Source: Thioalkalivibrio sulfidiphilus HL-EbGr7
GTDB taxonomy: Bacteria; Pseudomonadota; Gammaproteobacteria; Ectothiorhodospirales; Ectothiorhodospiraceae
Reading direction: 5' to 3'
DNA length: 64,000 bases
NCBI RefSeq assembly: GCF_000021985.1
Contig: NC_011901.1
Location: 2,738,501-2,802,500, forward strand
The stretch's first letter is position 1. Each line of letters opens with the position of its first letter. Shown here one piece after another: positions 17,161 to 26,798 of this stretch. Under the pieces are notes generated by a model that was given only the letters and a program-made list of their open reading frames with translations, was not told the DNA's origin and did no database searches. Made by a program: the position numbers and the translations under genes.

Positions 17161-20076
17161 CTATTGGCAGGCTTCGCATTCGGGATCGAGGATCGAGCAC
17201 ATCTTCGGCGCCTCGGTGGCGGGCGCGGCCGCATCGGCGCCCTTCACCGCGTTAAGCTTGTTAGCCCGGCTGGCATCGGCCACGGTGCTCTTCTCCACGT
17301 GGGTGGCGCCCATGGAGCGCAGGTAGTAGGTGGTCTTCAGACCCCGCACCCAGGCGAGCTTGTAGAGATTGTCCAGCTTCTTGCCGGAGGGCTCGGCCAT
17401 GTAGAGGTTCAGGCTCTGGGCCTGGTCCAGCCACTTCTGGCGGCGGGAGGCGGCCTCCACCAGCCAGCGGGCGTCCAGCTCGAAGGCGGTGGCGTAGAGC
17501 TGCTTGAGGTCCGCGGGCACCCGGTCGATGGGCTGCACGGAGCCGTCGTAGTACTTGAGGTCGTTGACCATCACCTCGTCCCACAGCTTGCGCGCCTTCA
17601 GGTCGTTCACCAGGTTCGGGTTGATCACGGTGAACTCGCCGGAGAGGTTCGATTTCACGAACAGGTTCTGGTAGGTGGGCTCGATGGACTGGCTCACGCC
17701 GCAGATGTTGGAGATCGTCGCCGTCGGCGCGATGGCCATGGTGTTGGAGTTGCGCATGCCCACGGTCTTGACCCGGTCGCGCAGGCTGTCCCAGTCGAAG
17801 GTCATGCTGGTGTCCTGCTGCAGGTACTGGCCGCGGGACTTGGCCAGCAGCTCGATGGAGTCGATGGGCAGCACGCCCTGGCTCCACAGGGAGCCGTCGA
17901 AGCTCTGGTAGCGGCCGCGCTCCTCGGCGAGATCCGTGGAGGCCTTGATGGCGTAGTAGGAGACCGCCTCCATGGAACGGTCGGCGAACTCCACGGCATC
18001 TTCCGAGGCGTAGGGGATGCGCTGCTGGTAGAGGGCATCCTGGAAACCCATGATGCCCAGGCCCACCGGACGGTGGCGCAGGTTGGAGCGCCGGGCCTGG
18101 GGCACGGAGTAGTAGTTGTAGTCGATGACGTTGTCCAGCATGCGCATGGCGGTGCTCACCGTGCGCTCCAGCTTCTCCAGGTTCAGGCCGTTCTCGTCCA
18201 CGTGGGCGGCCAGGTTCACGGAGCCCAGGTTGCACACGGCGATCTCGTCGTCCGAGGTGTTGAGCGTGATCTCGGTGCAGAGATTCGAGCTGTGCACCAC
18301 GCCCACGTGCTGCTGGGGGCTGCGCAGGTTGCAGGGGTCCTTGAAGGTCATCCAGGGATGGCCGGTCTCGAACAGCATGGCGAGCATCTTGCGCCACAGG
18401 TCCACGGCCTTGAGCTTCTTGAACACCTTGATCTCGCCCCGGGCGGCCTTGGCCTCGTACTCGGCGTAGCGCTGCTCGAAGGCCTCGCCGACCAGGTCAT
18501 GCAGGTCGGGGGTCTCGTTGGGGGAGAACAGGGTCCACTCGCCCTCTTCCGCCACGCGCTTCATGAAGAGATCGGGAATCCAGTTGGCGCTGTTCATGTC
18601 GTGGGTGCGGCGGCGGTCGTCGCCGGTGTTCTTGCGCAGCTCGATGAACTCTTCCACGTCCACGTGCCAGGTCTCGAGATAGGCGCACACGGCGCCCTTG
18701 CGCTTGCCGCCCTGGTTCACGGCGACCGCCGTGTCGTTGGCGACCTTCAGGAACGGCACCACGCCCTGGGACTTGCCGTTGGTGCCCTTGATGTGGGCGC
18801 CCATGCCGCGCACCCGGGTCCAGTCGTTGCCCAGGCCACCGGCAAACTTGGACAGCAGGGCGTTGTCCTTGATGGCGCCGAAGATGCCGTCCAGGTCGTC
18901 GGGCACGGTGGTCAGGTAGCAGGAGGAGAGCTGCGGACGCAGGGTGCCGGAGTTGAACAGGGTCGGCGTGGAGCTCATGAAGTCGAAGGAGCTCAGCAGG
19001 TTGTAGAACTCGATGGCGCGGCCTTCACGGTCGATCTCGTGGATGGCCAGACCCATGGCCACGCGCATGAAGAAGGCCTGGGGCAGCTCGAAGCGCACGC
19101 CGCCGGAGTGGATGAAGTAGCGGTCGTAGAGGGTCTGCAGGCCCAGGTAGGTGAACTGCAGGTCGCGCTCGGGCTTGAGCGCGGCGCCCAGGCGGTCCAG
19201 GTCGTAGCGGGTCAGCTCGCTGTCCAGCAGTTCCAGCTCGGCGGCGCGCTTCACGTAGGCCTTGAAGTATTCCGGGTAGCGCTGGGTCATCTCCGCCTGG
19301 GTGGCGGCCTGGGGCAGGCCGGCGATGAAGGACAGAGCCTCGCGGCGCAGGGTGTCCATGAGCAGGCGGGCGGTGACCTGGGAGTAGTTGGGCTCCTTCT
19401 CGATGAGCACCCGGGCGCTCATGACCAGCGCGGTGCCCACGTCCTTCTCGGCCACGCCGTCGAACAGGTTGCGCTGGGCCTCGTTGAGGATCAGCTGGCC
19501 GTCCACGGCCTCGAGACCGGCGCAGGCCTCTTCCACCACCTTGACCAGGCGGGCGGTGTCCAGGGGGGCACGGGTGCCGTCGGGACGGGTGACGTGGATG
19601 ACGGCGGCCTCGGCCTGCCGGGCGGGCTTCCTGGTGGCGGCCTCGGCGGCGCGCTTCTGGGCCTGCTGCTCCCGGTAGAGCACGTAGGCGCGGGCGATCT
19701 TGTGGTGGCCGCCGCGCATCAGGGCCAGTTCCACCTGGTCCTGGATGTCCTCGATGTGCACGGTGACGGCGGAGCCGCCGGCGCGGCGGAACAGGTTCTC
19801 GCACACCTGCTCGGCGAGCTCGGCGACGATGTCGTGGATGCGGCGGCTGGCGGCGGCATTGCCGCCCTCCACTGCCAGGAAGGCCTTGGTGATGGCCACC
19901 TTGATCTTGGAGGCGTCGAAGGCGGTGACCTTGCCGTTACGGCGGATCACGTGGTGCTGACCGGGGGCGGTGGCCGCCAGTTCGGCGGCGGTCACCTGGG
20001 ATTCTGGGCTGACTTCGGGTGCGGCGCCTGCGGCGGCCGGGCGGGTATTCTGTTCGGTGCTGACGTCCGTTTGCAT
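17161..20076 (-). CDS. nrdA: Ribonucleotide reductase class Ia, alpha subunit with two ATP-cones
   Basis: 971 residues, about 200 longer than E. coli NrdA. An extra N-terminal ATP-cone (about residues 40-135, starting HHVIRRNGKVTAFDASKIKVA) precedes the standard one (about 158-245, starting VTRPDGTRAPLDTARLVKV). Catalytic cysteines are at SSCYLTTVPD, NLCTEITLN and IAVCNLGSVNL; the C-terminal redox pair is CEACQ. The double-cone layout is like the Pseudomonas aeruginosa enzyme, where ATP/dATP at the first cone sets overall activity. Start chosen at 20076 because the upstream extension covers the promoter and NrdR boxes. Confidence 0.95.
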   Translation of the reverse strand: MQTDVSTEQNTRPAAAGAAPEVSPESQVTAAELAATAPGQHHVIRRNGKVTAFDASKIKVAITKAFLAVEGGNAAASRRIHDIVAELAEQVCENLFRRAGGSAVTVHIEDIQDQVELALMRGGHHKIARAYVLYREQQAQKRAAEAATRKPARQAEAAVIHVTRPDGTRAPLDTARLVKVVEEACAGLEAVDGQLILNEAQRNLFDGVAEKDVGTALVMSARVLIEKEPNYSQVTARLLMDTLRREALSFIAGLPQAATQAEMTQRYPEYFKAYVKRAAELELLDSELTRYDLDRLGAALKPERDLQFTYLGLQTLYDRYFIHSGGVRFELPQAFFMRVAMGLAIHEIDREGRAIEFYNLLSSFDFMSSTPTLFNSGTLRPQLSSCYLTTVPDDLDGIFGAIKDNALLSKFAGGLGNDWTRVRGMGAHIKGTNGKSQGVVPFLKVANDTAVAVNQGGKRKGAVCAYLETWHVDVEEFIELRKNTGDDRRRTHDMNSANWIPDLFMKRVAEEGEWTLFSPNETPDLHDLVGEAFEQRYAEYEAKAARGEIKVFKKLKAVDLWRKMLAMLFETGHPWMTFKDPCNLRSPQQHVGVVHSSNLCTEITLNTSDDEIAVCNLGSVNLAAHVDENGLNLEKLERTVSTAMRMLDNVIDYNYYSVPQARRSNLRHRPVGLGIMGFQDALYQQRIPYASEDAVEFADRSMEAVSYYAIKASTDLAEERGRYQSFDGSLWSQGVLPIDSIELLAKSRGQYLQQDTSMTFDWDSLRDRVKTVGMRNSNTMAIAPTATISNICGVSQSIEPTYQNLFVKSNLSGEFTVINPNLVNDLKARKLWDEVMVNDLKYYDGSVQPIDRVPADLKQLYATAFELDARWLVEAASRRQKWLDQAQSLNLYMAEPSGKKLDNLYKLAWVRGLKTTYYLRSMGATHVEKSTVADASRANKLNAVKGADAAAPATEAPKMCSILDPECEACQ

Positions 20077-20146
20077 GTAGGTTGGCCTCGCGGGATGAGC
20101 GGTGTGGTGGGGGAGGTCGGGGTCTTGTGGGGCCCCGTGACTCGAA

Positions 20147-20162
20147 ACACTATAGGACGGGG
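20147..20162 (-). promoter_or_regulatory. NrdR box 1 (half-conserved), overlapping the -10
   Basis: A 16-bp site starting ACACTATAGG on the plus strand; only one half matches the NrdR consensus well. Its centre is 32 bp from the centre of box 2, the three-helical-turn spacing known for NrdR box pairs. It covers the nrdA -10 hexamer. Confidence 0.65.
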
Positions 20163-20178
20163 TTCCGAAAACCGTCAA
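20149..20178 (-). promoter_or_regulatory. nrdA sigma-70-type promoter
   Basis: On the minus strand TTGACG (20173-20178), an 18-bp spacer, then TATAGT (20149-20154). Both hexamers are close to consensus. NrdR box 1 lies over the -10 and box 2 abuts the -35, a repressing arrangement. Confidence 0.75.
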
Positions 20179-20194
20179 GCACAAGATCTTGTGT
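20179..20194 (-). promoter_or_regulatory. NrdR box 2 (palindromic)
   Basis: GCACAAGATCTTGTGT, containing the 14-bp perfect palindrome CACAAGATCTTGTG. This fits the NrdR consensus form acaca-at-tgtgt. Together with box 1 it is the expected operator for the zinc-finger/ATP-cone repressor NrdR. Confidence 0.78.
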
Positions 20195-20223
20195 GTAAGA
20201 GGGTGCACAGCATGGGGACAGGC

Positions 20224-20232
20224 TGTGGATAA
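20224..20232. promoter_or_regulatory. DnaA box
   Basis: TGTGGATAA, the exact complement of the consensus TTATCCACA, lies about 45 bp upstream of the nrdA -35. In E. coli nrdAB transcription is tied to replication through DnaA boxes in the same position. Confidence 0.65.
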
Positions 20233-20509
20233 ACTGGGCATGAATGGCCCCTTCGGGGCGCAAACCCGCGCCCCGTCTGGGTTTGCGACCGGCGCCGGGA
20301 CAGGGGGGCATCAGAGGCTCTAAAATGACCTGATCGGGACCATAGAAAAGTTTCATGGAAGAGCGGCTCGGACGCGGTATGACGGCGTGCTTCCGGACAT
20401 CGCTGTCGGCCTGAAGGCCGACCTACGGGTGGACCCGTGTCAGCAGGCCTCTGGGGCAACGCCCCAAACCCTTGTATCTTGTATCTGCCAACTTGCCTCT
20501 GGATCCTTC
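20233..20509. other. Spacer between the nrdA control region and the PP0621-like gene
   Basis: No gene seen. It holds a short inverted repeat CGCAAACCC/GGGTTTGCG (20259-20267, 20279-20287), a 'cggcctgaaggccgacctacggg' half palindrome and the simple words 'cttgtatcttgtatctgccaacttgcctct' that recur in other spacers of the window (25392-25470, 34108-34145, 37441-37530). Confidence 0.5.
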
Positions 20510-20749
20510 ATGCGCATCCTTTTCGTCATCGCCGCCATCGTCATCGTGTTCATGATTGCCCGCACCCTGCTGAAGCGGCCGAAGAAGACCCTGAAGCGGG
20601 ACGAGCGCAAGCCCCTGGGGGCGGAGAAGATGGTGCGCTGCGACCACTGCGGCCTGCACGTGCCGGAACACGAGGCGATCCTCGCCGACGGGCACCGCTA
20701 CTGCAGCCCGGAGCACGAACACCAGGCCCGCCTGGGCCGGGACGGCTGA
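20510..20749 (+). CDS. PP0621-family small membrane-anchored zinc-ribbon protein
   Basis: 79 residues: an N-terminal TM segment (ILFVIAAIVIVFMIARTLL), a Lys-rich linker (KRPKKTLKRDERK) and a C-terminal zinc-binding motif MVRCDHCGLHVPEHEA...YCSPEH. This is the PP0621 pattern, usually found directly upstream of pilS in gammaproteobacteria, as here (6-bp gap). Function unknown; likely co-transcribed with pilSR. Confidence 0.85.
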   Translation: MRILFVIAAIVIVFMIARTLLKRPKKTLKRDERKPLGAEKMVRCDHCGLHVPEHEAILADGHRYCSPEHEHQARLGRDG

Positions 20750-20755
20750 CACGCC

Positions 20756-22351
20756 GTGCGCCTGCGTTCCGGCCCCCGCAAGGATTCCCACTGGCGTTCC
20801 CTGCGGGCCTTTTCCCTGTACCGCCTGCTGGTGGTCTGCCTGCTGCTGGCGGTGGAGTGGCTGGGCACCGGCCCGGAGCTGCTCGGCGAGGCCCTGCCCC
20901 AGGTATTCGACACCGCCCTGCTGGCCTACCTGGTCGCCGGCCTGGTGCTGCTCGCCCTGGGCCTGCTGCGCCGGCCCGCCTACGAGACCCAGGTGGGTCT
21001 GCAGGCGGCGGTGGACCTGCCCCTGATCACCGCCCTGATGTACGCCAGCGGCGGTGTGGCCAGCGGCCTGGGCATGCTCATGATCCCCGCCGTGGCGGGC
21101 CTGGCCCTGCTGGTGTCCGGGCGCTGGGCCCTGCTGTTCGCGGCCCTGGCCACCCTGTCCCTGCTGGCGGCCCAGGGCCAGGGCCTGGTGCTGGGGGTGA
21201 TCGACGACGGCGCCTTCACCCAGACCGGCCTGCTGGGCGCGGCCCTGTTCGCCACTGCCCTGCTGGCCCTGGCCCTGTCGCGCCGGGCCCGGGAGAGCGA
21301 GGACCTGGCCATCCGCCACCGCATCGACCTCGCCAACATGGCGGAGCTCAATGCCCACATCATCGACCGCATGCAGTCGGGCATGATCGTGGCCAACGAC
21401 CAGGGGCACATCCACCTGATCAACGAGGCGGCCTGGGCCCTGGTGGGCAACCCGGACACGGACAACCCCAGCGACCTGGCCCATCTCTCGCCGCGCCTCT
21501 ACGCCGCCCTGCAGGAATGGCTCATGGACCCGGCCCAGGCCTCGGCCCTGACCCTGCCCGGCGATGCCCGGGGACCGGAGCTGCGGGTGCGCTTCACCCG
21601 CCTGGGGGTGGACCGGGCGGTGGGCACCCTGATCTTCCTGGAGGACACCGCCGAGCTGCGCCGCCAGATGCAGGCGGACAAGATGGCCTCGGTGGGCCGG
21701 CTCACCGCCAGCATCGCCCACGAGATCCGCAACCCGCTCGGCGCCATCAGCCATGCCGCCCAGCTGCTGGGGGAGTCCGAGGACCTCAACACCCCGGACA
21801 AGCGCCTGGCGGGCATCATCCAGGCCCAGAGCCAGCGCATGAACGCGGTGATCCAGAGCGTGCTGCGCCTGTCCCGGCGCGAGGACGCGCGCCGGGAGGA
21901 ACTGAGCCTGGCGGCCTGGGTCACCCAGTTCGCCGAGGAGTTCCGCCGCCAGAAGGGCCTGGACGAGATCCAGCTGGAGGCGCTGATCGAGCCCGCCGAC
22001 AGCCGGGTGCTGTTCGACCCGGACCACCTGCACCAGGTGCTCTGGAACCTGTGCGAGAACGCGCTCACCTACGGACGCTCCGCCGACGGACGCGCCTACA
22101 TCCGCCTGCAGGGCGGCGCCCGCCAGGTGGGCCGCCACGCCACCCTGGACGTGATGGACCAGGGCCCCGGGGTGAGCGCCGAGATCAGCCACAAGCTGTT
22201 CGAACCCTTCATCACCAGCGGCCGTGACGGCACCGGACTCGGCCTGTACATCGCCCGGGAACTGTGCGAAAACAACGGCGGCGGCCTGGAATACCTTCCC
22301 CTGCCCACCGGCGGCAGCTGCTTCCGCATTCATTTCCCCGTGCCCGAGTGA
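20756..22351 (+). CDS. pilS: Two-component sensor histidine kinase PilS
   Basis: 531 residues starting with GTG. Several TM segments occupy about residues 20-180, then a PAS-like region (HIIDRMQSGMIVANDQGHIHLINEAA), the H-box SIAHEIRNPLGAISHAAQLL with phospho-His, and the ATPase motifs NLCENALTYG, DQGPGVS and GTGLGLYIA. PilS senses pilin in the membrane and phosphorylates PilR to control type IV pilus genes. It is 11 bp upstream of pilR. Confidence 0.92.
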   Translation: MRLRSGPRKDSHWRSLRAFSLYRLLVVCLLLAVEWLGTGPELLGEALPQVFDTALLAYLVAGLVLLALGLLRRPAYETQVGLQAAVDLPLITALMYASGGVASGLGMLMIPAVAGLALLVSGRWALLFAALATLSLLAAQGQGLVLGVIDDGAFTQTGLLGAALFATALLALALSRRARESEDLAIRHRIDLANMAELNAHIIDRMQSGMIVANDQGHIHLINEAAWALVGNPDTDNPSDLAHLSPRLYAALQEWLMDPAQASALTLPGDARGPELRVRFTRLGVDRAVGTLIFLEDTAELRRQMQADKMASVGRLTASIAHEIRNPLGAISHAAQLLGESEDLNTPDKRLAGIIQAQSQRMNAVIQSVLRLSRREDARREELSLAAWVTQFAEEFRRQKGLDEIQLEALIEPADSRVLFDPDHLHQVLWNLCENALTYGRSADGRAYIRLQGGARQVGRHATLDVMDQGPGVSAEISHKLFEPFITSGRDGTGLGLYIARELCENNGGGLEYLPLPTGGSCFRIHFPVPE

Positions 22352-22362
22352 TCAGGACGTCC

Positions 22363-23724
22363 ATGAGCATCCAGCACGTACTCATCGTCGACGACGAGCC
22401 CGACATCCGCGAACTCCTGGAGATCACCCTGGGGCGCATGAAGCTCAGCACCCACGCCGCGGGCAGCGTCACCGAGGCCCGGGCGCTGCTCTCCAGGCAT
22501 GACTTCGACCTGTGCCTGACCGACATGCGCCTGCCCGACGGCAACGGCATTGAGCTGGTGGAACACATCCAGCGACACTGCCCCTGCCTGCCGGTGGCGG
22601 TGATCACCGCCTACGGCAGCATGGACACCGCCGTGGCGGCGCTCAAGGCCGGCGCCTTCGACTTCGTCTCCAAGCCCGTGGACCTGTCCATGCTGCGGGA
22701 CCTGATCAACACCGCCCTGCGGCTCTCGGAGAAGGACAAGGCGCGGGAGAGCAGCGAGGATCATGACGACGGCTCCCAGCTACTGGGCCAGGCGCCGGCC
22801 ATGCGCAAGCTCAAGGAGACCATCGCCAAGCTCGCCCGCAGCCAGGCGCCGGTGTGCATCCTGGGCGAGTCGGGCAGCGGCAAGGAGCGGGTGGCCCGGG
22901 AGATCCACCGCCTGGGTCCGCGGGCGGAGCGGCCGTTCGTGCCGGTGAACTGCGGCGCCATCCCCACGGAGCTCATGGAGAGCGAGTTCTTCGGCCACGT
23001 GAAGGGCGCCTTCACCGGCGCGACCGGAGACCATCCCGGCCTGTTCCAGTCCGCCCAGGGCGGCACCCTGTTCCTGGACGAGGTGGCGGAACTGCCCCTG
23101 CACATGCAGGTGAAGCTGCTGCGCGCCATCCAGGAGCGGGCGGTCAAGCCCGTGGGCGGCAGCCGCGAGATCCCCGTGGACGTGCGCATCCTCTCCGCCA
23201 CCCACCGGGACCTGGCCGCCCTGGTGCGCGAGGGCCAGTTCCGCCAGGACCTCTATTACCGGCTCAACGTCATCGAACTGCGCGTGCCGCCGCTGCGCGA
23301 ACGCCTGGAGGACCTGCCGCTGCTGTCGCGCCGCATCCTCGCGCGCATCGCCCAGGACTGGGGCACCCAGCCGCCGCAGCTCTCCGAGGACGCCCTGGCC
23401 GCGCTGCGCGCCTATCCCTTCCCCGGCAACGTGCGCGAACTGGAGAACATCCTGGAGCGGGCCGCGACCCTGTGCGAGGGCGATATCCTGGAGGCCGCCG
23501 ACCTGCACCTGCCCGAAGCGGGCGCGCCCCTGGGCATCACCGCCCGAACCGGCGCCGACGGCCTGCCCCTGGACGACGTGCTGGAAGACCAGGAACGCCA
23601 GGCCATCCTCGCCGCCCTCGCCAAGACCTCCGGCAACCGCACCGCCGCCGCCAGGCTCCTCGGCATCAGCTTCCGCCAGCTGCGCTACCGGCTGAAGAAG
23701 CTGGATATCGATGTGCCGGGGTGA
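22363..23724 (+). CDS. pilR: Sigma-54-dependent response regulator PilR
   Basis: 453 residues. Receiver domain (about 5-115) with phosphoacceptor Asp in CLTDMRLPDG; AAA+ domain with Walker A GESGSGKE, the sigma-54 contact loop GAFTGA, and Walker B GGTLFLDEV; Fis-type C-terminal helix-turn-helix (RTAAARLLGISFRQLRYRLKKL region). It activates RpoN-dependent pilin transcription. Start at 22363 gives the exact receiver N terminus; the longer frame overlaps pilS. Confidence 0.94.
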   Translation: MSIQHVLIVDDEPDIRELLEITLGRMKLSTHAAGSVTEARALLSRHDFDLCLTDMRLPDGNGIELVEHIQRHCPCLPVAVITAYGSMDTAVAALKAGAFDFVSKPVDLSMLRDLINTALRLSEKDKARESSEDHDDGSQLLGQAPAMRKLKETIAKLARSQAPVCILGESGSGKERVAREIHRLGPRAERPFVPVNCGAIPTELMESEFFGHVKGAFTGATGDHPGLFQSAQGGTLFLDEVAELPLHMQVKLLRAIQERAVKPVGGSREIPVDVRILSATHRDLAALVREGQFRQDLYYRLNVIELRVPPLRERLEDLPLLSRRILARIAQDWGTQPPQLSEDALAALRAYPFPGNVRELENILERAATLCEGDILEAADLHLPEAGAPLGITARTGADGLPLDDVLEDQERQAILAALAKTSGNRTAAARLLGISFRQLRYRLKKLDIDVPG

Positions 23725-23734
23725 GGAAGGCGTT

Positions 23735-23977
23735 GTTCTCTCGCGAAGGCGCAGGGGCGCGGAGAAAGACCTGAAGATCAAAAGAAGATGCTCTCGCAGA
23801 GGCGCAGAGACGCGGAGAACTGCATCAATAATGCTTTCCCCGTGCCTCCGTGGCCCCGTGAGAGGATGGTTTTGCAGGGAACATCCCAAAGACTTGTCCT
23901 CTCACGGGGCCACGGAGACACGGAGGAAAACACATCCAGAAATCTTTTCTCCGCGCCCCCGCGCCTCCGCGAGAGAA
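23735..23977. repeat. Nested palindromic repeat element (family B)
   Basis: Outer arms 'ttctctcgcgaaggcgc' (with a second 'ctctcgcagaggcgcagag' copy at 23790) and 'gcgcctccgcgagagaa' (to 23977). An inner inverted repeat is 'cctccgtggccccgtgagagg' (23846-23866) against 'cctctcacggggccacgg' (23898-23915). A 195-bp relative lies at 36601-36795. No coding content; it fills the pilR-tag gap. Confidence 0.75.
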
Positions 23978-24024
23978 TGCTTTTCTTCCGTGTCCTCTGT
24001 GCCCTCTGTGGCTGAGCAACAACC

Positions 24025-24600
24025 ATGACCGACACACACGACCCCCGCTGCCCCTGGTGTCTCGCGTTTCCCGAGTACGTGCGTTATCACGACGAGGAAT
24101 GGGGCGTGCCGAGCCACGACGAGGCACACCTGTTCGAGATGCTGATCCTGGAGGGGGCGCAGGCGGGGCTGTCCTGGGCGACCATCCTGAAGAAGCGCGC
24201 GGCCTACCGGGCCGCCTTCGATGGTTTCGATCCGGAGAAGATGGCCCGCTACACGCCAAAGAAGATCGAGAAACTGCTCGCGGACCCCGGCATCGTGCGC
24301 AACCGGCTCAAGGTGCAGGCGGCAGTCAGCAACGCGCAGGCGTATCTGAAATTGCGGGACGAACGGGGCGGACTCGCGCCCTATCTCTGGGACTTCGTGG
24401 ACGGCGAACCGGTGGTGAACCGATTCAGGACGCTTTCAGAAGTGCCCGCCCAGACCCCCGTGTCCGAGGCCATCAGCCGGGATCTCAAGAAGCGCGGCTT
24501 CCGCTTCGTGGGGCCGACCATCTGCTATGCCTACATGCAGTCGGTGGGACTGGTGAACGACCATCTCATCGATTGTCCGAGTCACCCGGACAAGCGATGA
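24025..24600 (+). CDS. tag: DNA-3-methyladenine glycosylase I
   Basis: 191 residues, standard length. N-terminal zinc ligands CPWC, then 'YHDEEWGVPSHDEAHLFEMLILEGAQAGLSWATIL' containing the catalytic Glu, and the C-terminal zinc motif HLIDCPSH. It removes 3-methyladenine from alkylated DNA as the first step of base excision repair. Confidence 0.95.
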   Translation: MTDTHDPRCPWCLAFPEYVRYHDEEWGVPSHDEAHLFEMLILEGAQAGLSWATILKKRAAYRAAFDGFDPEKMARYTPKKIEKLLADPGIVRNRLKVQAAVSNAQAYLKLRDERGGLAPYLWDFVDGEPVVNRFRTLSEVPAQTPVSEAISRDLKKRGFRFVGPTICYAYMQSVGLVNDHLIDCPSHPDKR

Positions 24601-24633
24601 AGTGGGAAGGGTGAATTGGGAAGTGGGAATGGA

Positions 24634-24704
24634 CGTAGGTCGGGCTTCAGCCCGACGCCCATGTCTCACGAAGCATCGCTTGTCGGGCTGAAGCCCGACC
24701 TACG
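24634..24704. repeat. REP-type palindrome (TAGGTCGGGCTTCAGCCCGAC)
   Basis: Two divergent copies of the 21-base self-complementary word around a 22-bp centre. Only sequence resemblance to common bacterial interspersed palindromes supports the call. Confidence 0.7.
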
Positions 24705-24738
24705 GATCACGATCGCACCGGTTGAGACCGCGCCCCTT

Positions 24739-24807
24739 CGTAGGAGGCCCGACCCCGGGCCGAATTCACCGGGCTTGGGCGTTCGGCCCGGGGTCGGGCC
24801 TCCTACG
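24739..24807. repeat. Long palindrome with GGCCCGACCCCGGGCCGAA arms
   Basis: Arms 'cgtaggaggcccgaccccgg' and 'ccggggtcgggcctcctacg' around a short centre. A close relative is at 51962-52022 ('gtaggagccccgaccccggg'). It lies downstream of both dcd (minus) and tag (plus), and may end transcription from both sides. Confidence 0.65.
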
Positions 24808-24819
24808 GGGGCGAAGGAC

Positions 24820-25386
24820 TCAGGTCTTTGGCAGCGTCACCCCCACCTGCCCCTGGTACTTGCCGCCCCGGTCCTTGTAGGAGGTCTCGCAGACCTCGTC
24901 GGACTCCAGGAACAGCATCTGGGCCACGCCCTCGTTGGCGTAGATCTTGGCGGGCAGGGGGGTGGTGTTGGAGAACTCGAGCGTCACGTGGCCTTCCCAC
25001 TCGGGCTCGAGCGGGGTGACGTTGACGATGATGCCGCAGCGGGCGTAGGTGCTCTTGCCCAGGCAGATGGTGAGCACGGAACGGGGGATGCGGAAGTACT
25101 CCACCGTGCGCGCCAGGGCAAAGGAGTTGGGCGGGATGATGCAGACGTCGGATTTCACGTCCACGAAGCTGCGCGCATCGAAGGCCTTGGGGTCGACGAT
25201 GCTGGAGTTGATGTTGGTGAAGATCTTGAACTCGTCGGCGCAGCGCACGTCGTAGCCGTAGCTGGACGTGCCGTAGGAGACGATGCGCTCCTCTCCGGCA
25301 TGACGCACCTGCCCCGGCTCGAAGGGCTCGATCATGCCGTGTTGCTCCGCCATGCGGCGGATCCAGCGGTCGGATTTTATGGACAT
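24820..25386 (-). CDS. dcd: dCTP deaminase
   Basis: 188 residues, exactly the family length. '[43 protein letters not shown]' holds the active-site Arg and Glu. It deaminates dCTP to dUTP, feeding dTMP synthesis. Start at 25386 ([13 protein letters not shown]) is the standard one. It neighbours mrp on the same strand. Confidence 0.95.
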   Translation of the reverse strand: MSIKSDRWIRRMAEQHGMIEPFEPGQVRHAGEERIVSYGTSSYGYDVRCADEFKIFTNINSSIVDPKAFDARSFVDVKSDVCIIPPNSFALARTVEYFRIPRSVLTICLGKSTYARCGIIVNVTPLEPEWEGHVTLEFSNTTPLPAKIYANEGVAQMLFLESDEVCETSYKDRGGKYQGQVGVTLPKT

Positions 25387-25391
25387 AGGAA

Positions 25392-25472
25392 ATCGCCAGT
25401 TACTAGAGGCAAGATCCAAGATACAAGAAGGGTTTACTTGCCTCTTGTCTCTTGCATCTTGCCTCTGCGCCG
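25392..25472. repeat. Inverted word repeat 'caagatacaagag / cttgtctcttgc'
   Basis: 'actagaggcaagatccaagatacaag' is followed after a few bases by 'cttgcctcttgtctcttgcatcttgcctct', forming a hairpin. Similar word pairs occur at 37455-37530 and a half copy at 34108-34140. Confidence 0.6.
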
Positions 25473-26564
<1,092 letters not shown>

Positions 26565-26798
26565 GTCTGGGCTCCTTGGGGGCTATCGAATCGGGTTACG
26601 GGCCGGCCTGCGGCTGGACCGGACACAGCCTCGGGATTCTACACCAACGGCGCCCCGGCAAAAAAACCACAGAATGGGGGTTTATGGCGCGCAAGGGTCC
26701 GGATCAGGCCGGCAAGCGGGGTCAACGGCCCGTGAAATATGGCGATCAGGGCGCCAACCTGCTAACTTAGTTCACTTTTCCCGCCGATCCGTGCACCC

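Noticed and set aside
17164-20232. A 1022-codon open frame on the strand opposite nrdA
   Set aside because: It mirrors nrdA codon by codon in GC-rich DNA, has a Gly/Val/His-rich composition unlike any protein family and no ribosome binding site.
23735-24015. Possible CRISPR-like repeats
   Set aside because: Repeat words occur as inverted, not direct, copies with irregular spacing, and no cas genes are present.
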